DNA of 10,177 nucleotides from Euperipatoides rowelli (Eukaryota > Onychophora > Udeonychophora > Euonychophora > Peripatopsidae). A program made the translations under genes and the position numbers. The notes below the pieces were generated by a model. That model searched no databases. It saw only the letters and a program-made list of their open reading frames with translations, and was not told where the DNA came from. Shown here in pieces: positions 1-5,965 of the stretch; position 1 is the first letter of the stretch; each line of letters begins with the position of its first letter. The stretch is taken from the NCBI GenBank assembly GCA_003024985.2, contig PXIH01S0001235.1; one strand, written 5' to 3'.

Positions 1-501
1 TGGATAACATTAACACCGAACACAAAATCCTTATCCATGGTTGATACGCGGTTCAACCACGGATGAAATTACTGTCCATGCATATGGGGCCTTAGTTTCT
101 AACAGCTGTCAGTTTTTTTTTCCATCACTTACTGGAAATAAATAATTTTGAAACATTCCACCGTAGAATAGGCAAGGATTACAGTTGGTAAGGTGTTTAT
201 TTTTATGTGGAGATATTTAAACGTCAGTTAATAGAGCATTCCTGTAGGTAAAAGAACAGATAACAAAGATTTTACTCTAGTATAAAATCAATATTAACAA
301 TAATCCCTTTTTTTTTTTGTCTCAGTCGAATTTAGTCTCCCCCTATTACATGGCAAGTACAGTAGGTTTTTGTAGAACTGAATTAATATAAAATAAACTA
401 ATCTAGATTTCTTTATTTTTATAAAGAACTTGGCAATGTATGGCCACAGAATAATACTGTATATTAAATATTGAATAAAAGCTTACTTGTTTTTTTTTCA
501 G
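1..501. other. AT-rich non-coding stretch
   Basis: No convincing gene is visible. The only ordered structure is an imperfect stem-loop near the left edge (31-66), listed separately. The rest is AT-rich with short T runs, including the pyrimidine tract at 489-499 that could serve the acceptor of the candidate exon beginning at 502. Confidence 0.6.
31..66. repeat. Imperfect inverted repeat (stem-loop)
   Basis: Arms 34-44 and 53-63 are complementary at 10 of 11 positions around an 8-nt loop. Pairing extends outward through 33/64 and 31/66, with a wobble pair at 32/65. The second arm resembles a tRNA T-arm (GGTTCAACC), but there is no cloverleaf around it, so this is not a tRNA gene. It could be the end of a decayed element cut by the window edge. 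Confidence 0.5.
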
Positions 502-614
502 TTGACCAAAAAATCATAATTTTAAGATTTTTACAACAAAATAATACACAGTTGGTCCATCATAATAAAAAAAATATTATTTCTCAAATCAATAATGAAT
601 AATTTCTTAATAAA
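502..614 (+). CDS. Candidate 3'-terminal exon (weak)
   Basis: A T-rich tract ending in CAG (acceptor AG at 500-501) is followed by one open frame. After two bases completing a split codon, 32 codons run from 504 to 599 and end in TAA at 600-602. An AATAAA signal lies just beyond at 609-614. The predicted tail is rich in Asn, Gln, Lys and Ile, which AT-rich DNA easily produces, and no family was recognised. No upstream exon with a matching donor and phase was found in the 500 bases available. An open frame of this length is somewhat unusual here but could be chance, so the call rests on the combination of acceptor, frame, stop and poly(A) signal. Confidence 0.22.
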
Positions 615-716
615 TAGATTTAAGAACTTTCAAATTACTTCAATAACTGCTGGCTTGAACATATTTAAATTAGGATAAGCGTATTGGAATATACTCCATT
701 AAAATAAATAGAAAGC

Positions 717-811
717 AAAAGCTTTTGGCAATAATTTTTTTTTTTTTTAAAAATTGCAATTTCAAAAAAAAGAATTATTGCTGAAATGAATTAAATTGTC
801 AAATTTAATTC
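717..811. repeat. Cluster of stem-loops and palindromes
   Basis: Four self-complementary structures are packed into about 95 bases. They are the perfect palindrome AAAAGCTTTT (717-726); 9-bp arms GCAATAATT (728-736) and AATTATTGC (773-781), whose stem can extend because a T14 run (735-748) faces an A-rich run (764-771); inside that loop, the 12-bp palindrome AAATTGCAATTT (751-762); and 10-bp perfect arms 788-797 and 802-811 with a 4-nt loop. AT-rich DNA makes short palindromes common, but nesting of this density is more than expected. It may be a decayed palindromic MITE core. No flanking duplication was found. Confidence 0.5.
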
Positions 812-1123
812 TGTGTTTGTATTTCATCATGGCATGCATTCAGATTTTTCATTTATTGACTAATCTACATGGATTACAAAGAGAAAGACTTACAAGCATT
901 TTAACTTGATTAACCTTAATCAACCAAAGGGCAATCACAATGCAATAAAATTGGTTGGACATATTTTTTTTTCATATCCCAAATTATGAAATATACCGTA
1001 ATTGAATACAACTTAGCATACAACTTAGCGTTTATCACTTACCTACCGCTGACCCAGAGATTAGGGAAAGCTATTTATTTTAATATAAATTTTCTTAAAG
1101 ATTTCATGCAAAGAAAATATATA
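812..1123. other. AT-rich non-coding stretch
   Basis: No gene, splice-site pair or repeat with recognisable ends was seen between the stem-loop cluster and the hAT MITE. Confidence 0.6.
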
Positions 1124-1131
1124 CCATAGAA
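1124..1131. repeat. Left target-site duplication of hAT MITE
   Basis: The octamer CCATAGAA directly abuts the left inverted repeat of the element at 1132-1445. The identical octamer abuts the right end at 1446-1453. An 8-bp duplication is the hallmark of hAT-superfamily insertion. Confidence 0.85.
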
Positions 1132-1139
1132 TAGGGATG

Positions 1140-1180
1140 TCAAATAAGCGGCACAGCTGCCAAATGTGCCGCTTATTTGA
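1140..1180. repeat. 16-bp perfect inverted repeat inside MITE
   Basis: Arms 1140-1155 and 1165-1180 are perfectly complementary with a 9-nt loop, giving a stable GC-containing hairpin (the GCGGCAC core is unlike the AT-rich surroundings). It overlaps the left terminal repeat. Repeated short words near the ends of hAT elements are commonly transposase-binding sites, and that role is inferred here. Confidence 0.8.
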
Positions 1181-1374
1181 TATGCCTTATTTGACGGCAC
1201 TTTAGAGATTTTCAGCGGCACGGACTGGACACCTAACCAAAATTTTAAATAAACTAAAAAAAAAAAAAATATTTCAAAAGGGAAACAAAATGTTTATAAA
1301 ACCCTCTACCACCCCCCTCCCCCATCAAAAAAAAAGCTAATCAAAAATATGAAACGAAGACACCCACATTTCGG

Positions 1375-1390
1375 CACTTTGGCCAAAGTG
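1375..1390. repeat. 16-bp perfect palindrome inside MITE
   Basis: CACTTTGGCCAAAGTG is its own reverse complement, about 55 bases inside the right end of the hAT MITE. It carries the same GGCAC word found near the left end (immediately overlapping at 1373-1377), which points to a subterminal binding repeat. Confidence 0.8.
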
Positions 1391-1445
1391 ACATCAACAT
1401 TTGTTCAATTTGGGCACGCTGGACAAATCCTATTTGCCATCCCTG

Positions 1446-1453
1446 CCATAGAA
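1446..1453. repeat. Right target-site duplication of hAT MITE
   Basis: CCATAGAA, identical to 1124-1131, immediately follows the right inverted repeat. Together the two copies fix the element boundaries to the base. Confidence 0.85.
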
Positions 1454-1779
1454 TGTCATCAAAGGGCACCCTACCAATTAAGTGTGCCAGCCCTATTTTT
1501 AGCCAAAGTTAGGTAAAGTGTATCATCATCAAACAAGTACACCGTTACCACATTTAAACTTTTTTATCACTCTGAAAGAAATCCAAGTTTTATCATGCCA
1601 CTTTGCCCCCCCCCCCCCCAACCCAGACACCCTTGACGGTCAGGACAAAGGAAAAAATGGTACTCTCCCATTCAAAACGACGTATAGTCACCCCATAGTT
1701 TTTACCTCATCTAAGGTTCAGCAGTGTGTTAACATATAACCCAACTAAGTACGTATAGTATTAAAAAAAAAAAAAAAAC
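1454..1779. other. Non-coding spacer with C14 and A16 tracts
   Basis: This stretch lies between the hAT MITE and the LINE remnant. It contains a run of 14 C (1606-1619) and a run of 16 A (1763-1778). A 73-codon plus-strand open frame (1518-1739) runs through the C tract and gives a proline string. It has no recognisable domain and is regarded as chance. Confidence 0.6.
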
Positions 1780-1781
1780 AC

Positions 1782-1904
1782 CAAATAAGCTGATAACTGA
1801 GTCCGGACAATTTTCTCTAATACCTTGCCCAGAATTGGAATGATCGATATTGGCCTATAGTTTGCACAGTTATTCCTATCGCCTCGCTTAAATATAAGAG
1901 TAAC
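1782..1904 (-). pseudogene. Reverse transcriptase N-terminal motif block (LINE)
   Basis: The minus-strand frame from 1904 to 1782 has 41 codons with no stop. It opens with VTLIFKRGD and contains NYRPISIIPILGKVLEKI, the classic 'NYRPISLLP-x-x-x-K-x-xEK' block at the start of LINE reverse transcriptases. It closes with LSAYL. The following (fingers-palm) region expected to carry QxGFR and YADD is missing because homology stops at the A16 tract (1763-1778). The segment is in a different frame from its upstream partner at 1888-2244. Confidence 0.88.
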
Positions 1905-2244
1905 ATACTGTATGTCCTCTTCCATAAAGCAGGAAATAACCCTGAATTGAGAGATTTATTATTAAAAAAGTTAAAAATGCTAATAGAATAGGCAGAGCAA
2001 GTTTAATTATCCTTAGACAAATATCATCAGAACCTTGATACATTGAATATGGTATCTCATTTATCAAGGATTGTACCAAATCATTAGTGACAGGTTTAAA
2101 GGTGAATCCAGGTTCCTCAGATAGTGAATTAAAATTAGGATTTAAATCATTAGAAGGAGGTCCACATTTCACATCTAATGGTTGAGTCTGATCAGCTGTA
2201 AAAAGGCTGTTTATATATAGAAGTAAAAAATTAGTTAATTTTGT
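1888..2244 (-). pseudogene. RT N-terminal extension of LINE, frameshifted
   Basis: Open on the minus strand from 2244. Around 2112-1942 it gives a pattern typical of LINE RT entry segments: FTFKPVTNDLV, then IPYSMYQGSDDICLRIIKL, then ALPILLAF and IINLSIQGYF. Family members continue with 'FPxLWKxAxVxPIFKxGD'. Here that stretch is split over three frames within about 40 bases: FPALWKR sits in a second frame near 1930-1912 and VTLIFKRGD in a third from 1904. These are two closely spaced indels. No functional start codon is expected, since the segment is internal to ORF2. Confidence 0.85.
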
Positions 2245-2298
2245 TTAATTAATAGGATATTATCACTTGGATTTAAAATCTTTTTGCCTGACAGTTCA

Positions 2299-2697
2299 TA
2301 TACTTTTCCAAGTTTTGCTGATATTTTTCAGGTTATTGTTTAATTCTTCCCTACGTTATAATATTTTATTTTGGCATTTTCCCAATATTTGGTTGAGATT
2401 GTTTCTTATACTTCTGTATTTTAACCAAAGACTTGGATCAGTGTAATAAAGAGCTGCCAAAAGTGCTTTATTTTTCTCATTAATTAATTTAAGAATGTCA
2501 TTGTTAATCTAAGGACTCCTCTTATGATATCTTTTCTTGCTAATTTTTATTAATGGAGCCAGTTTATTTAGTTCAGATATCAGTAAACTATTGCATAGAT
2601 TGATTTGATCATCCAAATCATCTAAAAGCATGATATCATGGCATGGCAATTTTTGGATAGCCTGGATATAATCATTGTCGTTAAATAGCTTGAAACT
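2299..2697 (-). pseudogene. LINE endonuclease-RT linker, with in-frame stops
   Basis: One minus-strand frame covers this stretch, broken by TAG (2509-2511) and TAA (2356-2358), and ended by TGA (2296-2298). It shows SFKLFNDNDY, then LPCHD and DDLDDQIN, then LNKLAPLIKISKKRYHKRSP followed by TAG where the family has Trp of 'PWIN'. After that come INNDILKLINEKNKALL, DPSLWLKYRSIRN and KTWKSI. These match the usual linker: 'FxxFxxxxF', 'PWD', 'haPLKxxxxkxxxxPWIxxDI', 'WxxYRxlRN', 'tWkxI'. The first TAG is most simply a single G-to-A-type change at the Trp codon. Confidence 0.85.
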
Positions 2698-3016
2698 TTG
2701 TGAATTGTAACAAATTTTCTTTTGTTTCTAAAGGCAGATTGATATTTAAAATTGCATTAATCATATAGTGGTCACTAAAAGCGTTAGATACAGTTAATTT
2801 GTGGAGCATATCAGGAGTGTTGGACCATATATGGTCGATACAAGTCACAATAAGATTTGTCTCATGAGTCACTGTTTTTACCAATTGTGTATATGAAAAT
2901 TCATCTATGACCTTAATGAAATTATTAGACAGTGATAAATGGCCAAATGAATCTATATTGAAGTCGCCGAATAAAAAGTAGGCTACTTTCAGAGATATTG
3001 TGAATTTGAAGAAATA
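2681..3016 (-). pseudogene. APE-type endonuclease, C-terminal half (LINE)
   Basis: Open on the minus strand from 3016 to a TAA at 2681-2683. It carries GDFNID (about 2968-2951), then IDHIWSN (about 2839-2819) and FSDHYMINAILNI. These are the Gly-Asp-Phe-Asn and Ser-Asp-His signatures of the EEP endonuclease that nicks target DNA during target-primed reverse transcription. In this copy the catalytic Asp, Asn and the SDH triad are still readable, although the protein is broken on both sides. The next segment (linker) begins in another frame, which overlaps the end of this one. Confidence 0.88.
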
Positions 3017-3099
3017 TTATTGGACAGTCCACTTTTCTTATTATCTGAATCCAAATAGATTCAAAACTTTTAGTCTCCAATTCCAAATTAATACGCTTA

Positions 3100-3228
3100 T
3101 ATAGAATTAGAAATGTATAAAATTAAACCTGCTCCCTTATGCAAATTGTCTCTATCTAGTCTAATCAATGAATAATCTTGTATATTTAACATACTGTCAG
3201 TTATTGAATCGTTTAACCAAGTATCAGT
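3100..3228 (-). pseudogene. APE-type endonuclease, middle segment (LINE)
   Basis: Starting at 3228 on the minus strand this reads TDTWLND, then YSLIRLDRDN, then GAGLILYISNSI, and ends in TAA (3097-3099). TDTWL corresponds to the 'xETWL' motif of LINE endonucleases; here the usual catalytic Glu is Asp. A shifted frame continues the homology (YKRINLELE, SFESIWIQI) toward 3020. The stretch that normally lies between that point and GDFNID is shorter than usual, suggesting a deletion. Confidence 0.85.
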
Positions 3229-3245
3229 GATTTAAAAATAATTTA

Positions 3246-3293
3246 AATTTCCTCAAATTTATTTATTAAGCTTCTAACATTGACAAAAGTAAA
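3246..3293 (-). pseudogene. APE-type endonuclease, N-terminal motif (LINE)
   Basis: The short minus-strand reading FTFVNVRSLINKFEEI matches the 'N-x-RSLxNKxxEL' opening motif of CR1/Jockey-type LINE endonucleases. In intact elements some 15-25 residues separate it from 'xETWL'. Here only a few codons remain, with a stop, so a small deletion has occurred between 3246 and 3228. It lies in a different frame from both neighbours. Confidence 0.8.
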
Positions 3294-3532
3294 CTTAACT
3301 TACCACTTAGGTTCAGAGTATCAACTTCATTATTGCTTATAATTTTTCCACTGTTGTTGAAAAGCACATTTGATGAGCATTTACTCGTAGGGTGTAAATC
3401 CGAATTGTGGTCTATTAAATCCATAGAAGGTAGATTATTGGATAAGCATCTTGTACATTCATATATGGAGTCATCGTTTGATTCTTGTAGTTTAATATAA
3501 TTATTAATGGAGATTCTATCCCATGTTAAACA
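3269..3532 (-). pseudogene. PHD-like Cys segment upstream of LINE endonuclease
   Basis: Open on the minus strand for 88 codons between TAA 3533-3535 and TAA 3266-3268. It reads CLTWDRISINNYIKLQ, then ECTRCLSNNLPSMDL. Several CR1/L2-like elements carry, just before the endonuclease, a PHD-like finger ending in 'CxxWxHxxC...DDPWxCxxCLxxxLPF'. The order and spacing match, but the His and one Cys of the finger are not present in the remaining part, so zinc binding would be lost. The remaining Cys pair (CTRC) is at about 3457-3446. Confidence 0.65.
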
Positions 3533-3779
3533 TTAAAATGGACTTTAAGGAAATCTTCACTCACAGCAGTACTGTTCATTTGGAGATGGCCGAGTTTCAT
3601 GTTTTAAACTTTGCCTAAATCCACAATAACCAATTATGCAAATTAATCCAGTGCTACTGTCTTGAGCAAAACAAAGAAAGGATAACTATTTTTAGGTGTG
3701 GTAATGTTGCAGGTTCACATAAAGTGACCAGGGAGCTTAAAAAATATGAGGAACTTCTATACAAGTATTGTGTTTAATA
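3506..3779. other. Two-strand open patch, unassigned
   Basis: On the minus strand, 3656-3565 (92 nt) looks like an internal exon. A pyrimidine tract ends in GACAG at 3657-3661, followed by 30 open codons reading STGLICIIGYCGF, then RQSLKHETRPSPNEQYC, and a GTGAGT donor (3564-3559). The same frame, with stops, runs into the Cys segment of the adjacent LINE, so it may instead be LINE 5' sequence. On the plus strand, one frame is open from about 3506 to a TAA near 3614 and again for 52 codons to about 3779 (reading HKVTRELKKYEELLY near the end). The strand and origin could not be decided, and no family was recognised. Confidence 0.25.
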
Positions 3780-3782
3780 AGA

Positions 3783-4712
3783 AAAAGTTTAAATGGAAGA
3801 TATAGAAGCACTTTGTCTATCAGTAGTTGTACTATATTTGAAATAGTAGGAAGTGCTGTAAAGCACATGAAGATTTAAATTGAGAGATACCAGAAATTGC
3901 ACATACAGTACAAAAGATTGCTGGCTGGCTGGTTAACTGCAGGATAATAACGCCTTTACTGCTTATGTATGTATAATATGTATACACACCACACACAGTA
4001 TGTACAAGAAATTAAATCTAGATAACATGGCTAAAAGCTCTGACTATGTAACATAAAAATAGAGCTGTTTAGTGTCTATTATTGTCTCCAGACTTTCATG
4101 TTGTAGCCTAGGTAGGACTGTTAGTTTCATGGGTTTGAATTTAATTGCTTTATTCCTTATGAGACATTGATTAGTAACCTAAGAGATTGTCTGATGCCTT
4201 GGTTCAACACATTTAAATCATTGTACAACAGAAAAATGTTTTAATTTTTTTTTTTCATTATTGGACCTCCTGTGAATAATTGATTAAATGGTTTTATCAG
4301 TTCAAGTGTTAAATAGGCAAATAAGTGAGTACTGTAAATGATGATGGTTTCTACAATGTCACCTTTATAGAAAAAAAGAGTTTGCTAGACGTTTCAGTTA
4401 ACAGTTCAAAGCAAGTAAGCTTTGCGGATCTGGGTAAGATTTAACAAACTGTAAAATCAATAAGAGAGTAATGAAAAGATTTAACAAATAAAGCAAGAAA
4501 TATATCCAGACTAAAGTAGCAAAATTTAAACACTAAAAATTAAGTTTTCAACATTTGGATGATTGATTAATTCAAACAATCAACTGAAGAAATATGTGAG
4601 AGAAAAAAAGTGAATGGAAATAAATTAAATAAATTAATATTTTAAATTAAAAAAAAAACAATATAAACTAATCAAAATTTTAAAAAACTAAAACCACGAA
4701 TTTAAAGATGTT
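3783..4712. other. AT-rich non-coding stretch
   Basis: No gene with supporting splice sites was found. Small simple-sequence traces are present: TGGC repeats at about 3921-3932 and an alternating TATG/CA-rich patch at about 3963-4003. A possible splice donor (GGGTAAG, near 4432) follows a weak acceptor, but the intervening short frame does not connect in phase to the exon at 5367. Confidence 0.55.
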
Positions 4713-4805
4713 TTAATTAATTAGATCACTGAATACTGGTGGTGAGTTATAGAATAATTGAAGCCTCATATTATCAAGAATAGTTCCGGCTTTCCTAAAA
4801 TTTGA
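4713..4805 (-). pseudogene. Trace of hAT-like transposase C-terminus (weak)
   Basis: The minus-strand frame from 4805 to TAA 4713-4715 reads NFRKAGTILDNMRLQLF, then VFSDLIN and a stop. The hAT dimerisation region has 'FSxAGxIxxxxxRxxL', and the spacing F-x-x-AG-x-I-(5)-R-x-x-L is matched exactly, followed by a short tail before the stop as in that family. One base away in another frame, the preceding residues (MGSCDQI) could correspond to the 'SSERV' lead-in. The match is short, with the key Ser replaced, and the rest of the transposase is not visible. Confidence 0.3.
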
Positions 4806-5227
4806 TCACAGCTACCCATTAAAAAGGCAGCCTGCCATCTCTTTGATTTGGTGAACAAGTAGTTAGAGACACTGGAAGTTCACAAATAGTAATATACAAA
4901 ATAATATTGTGATTAACAGTAAATATATGAATTAGGGATTAAATGTATCACTTTAGAGATATGGTAGTTAAGCTCACAAATAACTCTATCTTTTAAAAAA
5001 AAATACAATGCAGTGACATATTTCTACAGATATAAAATTTTGCAAGGTTATTTTTTAACATATTCTTGGATATTTAAATTTGTGATGGTGACAGTAGTAT
5101 TAAAAATAAATCATAATAGATCATATTAAGTTTAAATTATTGTTGTTAAACTAAAGTTAGATAAAAAGGAATAAATTTATTATTATGCAAATCTCTTAAC
5201 ACATTCTTGCCTGTTTTTTCAAGATAG
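4806..5227. other. AT-rich non-coding stretch
   Basis: Probable intron or flank upstream of the terminal exons. Near 4810-4850 a short GC-richer stretch, CTACCCATT onward to a GTGAAC, could be read as a 13-codon exon. It overlaps the hAT-like area on the other strand, and its donor is weak. The pyrimidine tract of the putative acceptor at 5226-5227 lies at the right end. Confidence 0.5.
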
Positions 5228-5257
5228 GCTAAAATAGATGAGGTTACACTAATAAAG
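5228..5257 (+). CDS. Possible 30-nt internal exon (weak)
   Basis: A pyrimidine-rich tract (about 5204-5220) leads to AG at 5226-5227. Ten codons (AKIDEVTLIK) follow, then a GT donor at 5258-5259 (GTGTGT). The length is a multiple of three and its frame ends on a codon boundary, which is what the next exon at 5367 needs. The implied intron is 109 nt, and read-through of it in frame meets a stop. The exon is very short and its acceptor region contains an alternative AG (5222-5223) that would bring in a stop, so it may be spurious. Confidence 0.28.
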
Positions 5258-5366
5258 GTGTGTATGGTTATGCTACAATTACCTATCTAATGTGCATCAA
5301 AGAAAAAGACACCATGTTTTTGTTTTGTTTAATAACTTGACTGTCTTTTACACACACTGCATTTAG

Positions 5367-5512
5367 GAAAATCAAATTTTGGTGTTTAACAATGGTGAAC
5401 CATTTGAGAAATCTGATAATATCATTGCCATATCAAACTTGCAACTTACTAAAATGAAACCACTGTTTTTGGTTGCATCTGCATACCAAAGCACAACTAT
5501 TAGCTCTGCCAC
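5367..5512 (+). CDS. Penultimate exon of unrecognised plus-strand gene
   Basis: Acceptor AG at 5365-5366 follows CTGTCTTTTACACACACTGC. The donor at 5513 is the consensus GTAAGT. Only one frame is open across all 146 nt: 48 codons plus two bases (AC). Residues include NQILVFNNGEPFEKSDNI, then AISNLQLTKMKPLFLVAS and AYQSTTISSA. The other two frames contain stops. The two leftover bases are completed to ACG (Thr) by the first base of the exon at 5810, and that exon is open only usefully in this phase. Codon use is balanced, less AT-biased than the flanks. No domain was recognised; alternating hydrophobic stretches suggest a folded beta-rich segment, which is only an impression. Confidence 0.7.
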
Positions 5513-5809
5513 GTAAGTAATATGACCATCAGTTTATAACCCTTCTAGATGGTTTTTCCTCCACTTTTAAAGCCAAAACTGAATGATCAACTGTTTGACT
5601 ATTAATATAAGACAAGAAAGAATAGGATACAGAATTGTCCCAGCCAAGATACTCAAAGACAAAGCATTACAAATAACAGCTGAATTCAAATTACATGATT
5701 AATTTAACACAATTTCTTAGACACTTAGAGAAAAAAAGAGGAAATGTCAATGAAAACCAATTGAGTTGCAGTGGTAATTCCTTCTTCTTATCTTTCCTTT
5801 CTGTTTCAG
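5513..5809 (+). other. Intron, 297 nt
   Basis: It begins GTAAGT and ends with a long pyrimidine run (about 5780-5807) and CAG. This is the strongest donor-acceptor pair in the window. It splits a codon after its second base, and both exons agree on this phase. Confidence 0.7.
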
Positions 5810-5965
5810 GAAAGAGACACCTGAGGAATATCCAAGAGGGAGAATATGGCAACATAAAGCGCTGACAGCTAAAGCCAGTCTTTGACTCAACACCTAGAGC
5901 TCTTGGTTTTCTCTCTTTCGCAGCTAGCTAATTAGGATTGTAATAAACATATTGTAAGTGATTAT
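5810..5965 (+). CDS. 3'-terminal exon of unrecognised plus-strand gene
   Basis: The coding part is 5810-5885 and the rest is 3' UTR. The first G completes a Thr codon carried over from 5511-5512. Then come 24 codons, KETPEEYPRGRIWQHK followed by ALTAKASL, and TGA at 5883-5885. The C-terminus is charged, with Arg/Lys and a Trp-Gln-His cluster, and unlike the surrounding low-complexity translations. AATAAA sits at 5942-5947. The 3' end is placed about 15-20 nt past it by convention and is not seen directly. With the exon at 5367 this gives 73 residues of C-terminus. No protein family was recognised, and upstream exons must lie further left or outside the window. Confidence 0.68.
5942..5947 (+). 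promoter_or_regulatory. Poly(A) signal AATAAA
   Basis: Canonical hexamer 57 nt after the TGA of the terminal exon, followed by a GT/T-containing stretch (ATTGTAAGTG). It fits a short 3' UTR. Confidence 0.6.

Larger units (their letters stand above)
1132..1445. mobile_element. hAT-type MITE, complete, 314 bp
   Basis: The left end reads TAGGGATGTCAAATAAG (1132-1148). The right end, read inward on the other strand, is CAGGGATGGCAAATAGG (1445-1429). These match at 14 of 17 positions, starting with the YAGGG typical of hAT termini. The exact octamer CCATAGAA lies on both outer sides. There is no coding capacity, so it is non-autonomous. Subterminal structure is rich: perfect 16-bp arms 1140-1155 and 1165-1180 with a 9-nt loop; a direct repeat of CTTATTTGA (1172-1180 and 1186-1194); repeated GGCAC words; and the perfect 16-bp palindrome CACTTTGGCCAAAGTG (1375-1390). 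An A14 run (1256-1269) and C-rich tracts (about 1309-1323) lie in the middle. An identical target duplication with diverged inverted repeats suggests a moderately old insertion, or a family whose two ends normally differ. Confidence 0.82.
1780..3532 (-). mobile_element. Decayed LINE (CR1/L2/Jockey-like), ORF2 remnant
   Basis: Read on the minus strand, the pieces follow the order of one LINE ORF2: a PHD-like Cys segment (3532-3269), an EEP/APE endonuclease (about 3293-2681), the endonuclease-RT linker (about 2697-2299) and the N-terminal RT motifs (2244-1782). Motifs seen include TDTWLND, GDFNID, IDHIWSN with SDHY, DPSLWLKYRSIRN, and NYRPISIIPILGKVLEKI. The order and motif style fit the CR1/L2/Jockey group of non-LTR elements; the clade was not fixed. 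The copy is dead: it has in-frame stops (for example 2509-2511, 2356-2358, 2296-2298, 3097-3099), changes of frame, apparent deletions in the endonuclease, and no RT palm with the YADD-type motif. It ends at an A16 tract on its 3' side, so the RT catalytic core, the 3' UTR and the tail are absent. The 5' edge near 3532 is uncertain. Confidence 0.88.

Noticed and set aside
38-63. tRNA-like T-arm
   Set aside because: GGTTCAACC resembles a T-arm, but no acceptor, D-arm or anticodon arm can be placed around it.
1518-1739. Plus-strand open frame of 73 codons
   Set aside because: It owes its length to a C14 run that gives prolines. It has no domain, no splice or promoter context, and lies between two transposable elements.
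3921-4003. Microsatellite
   Set aside because: The TGGC and TATG/CA tracts are only a few units long and interrupted; they do not amount to a notable tandem array.
4399-4434. Plus-strand exon between TTTCAG and GGTAAGA
   Set aside because: The frame that would connect in phase to the exon at 5367 contains a stop, and the acceptor lacks a good pyrimidine tract.
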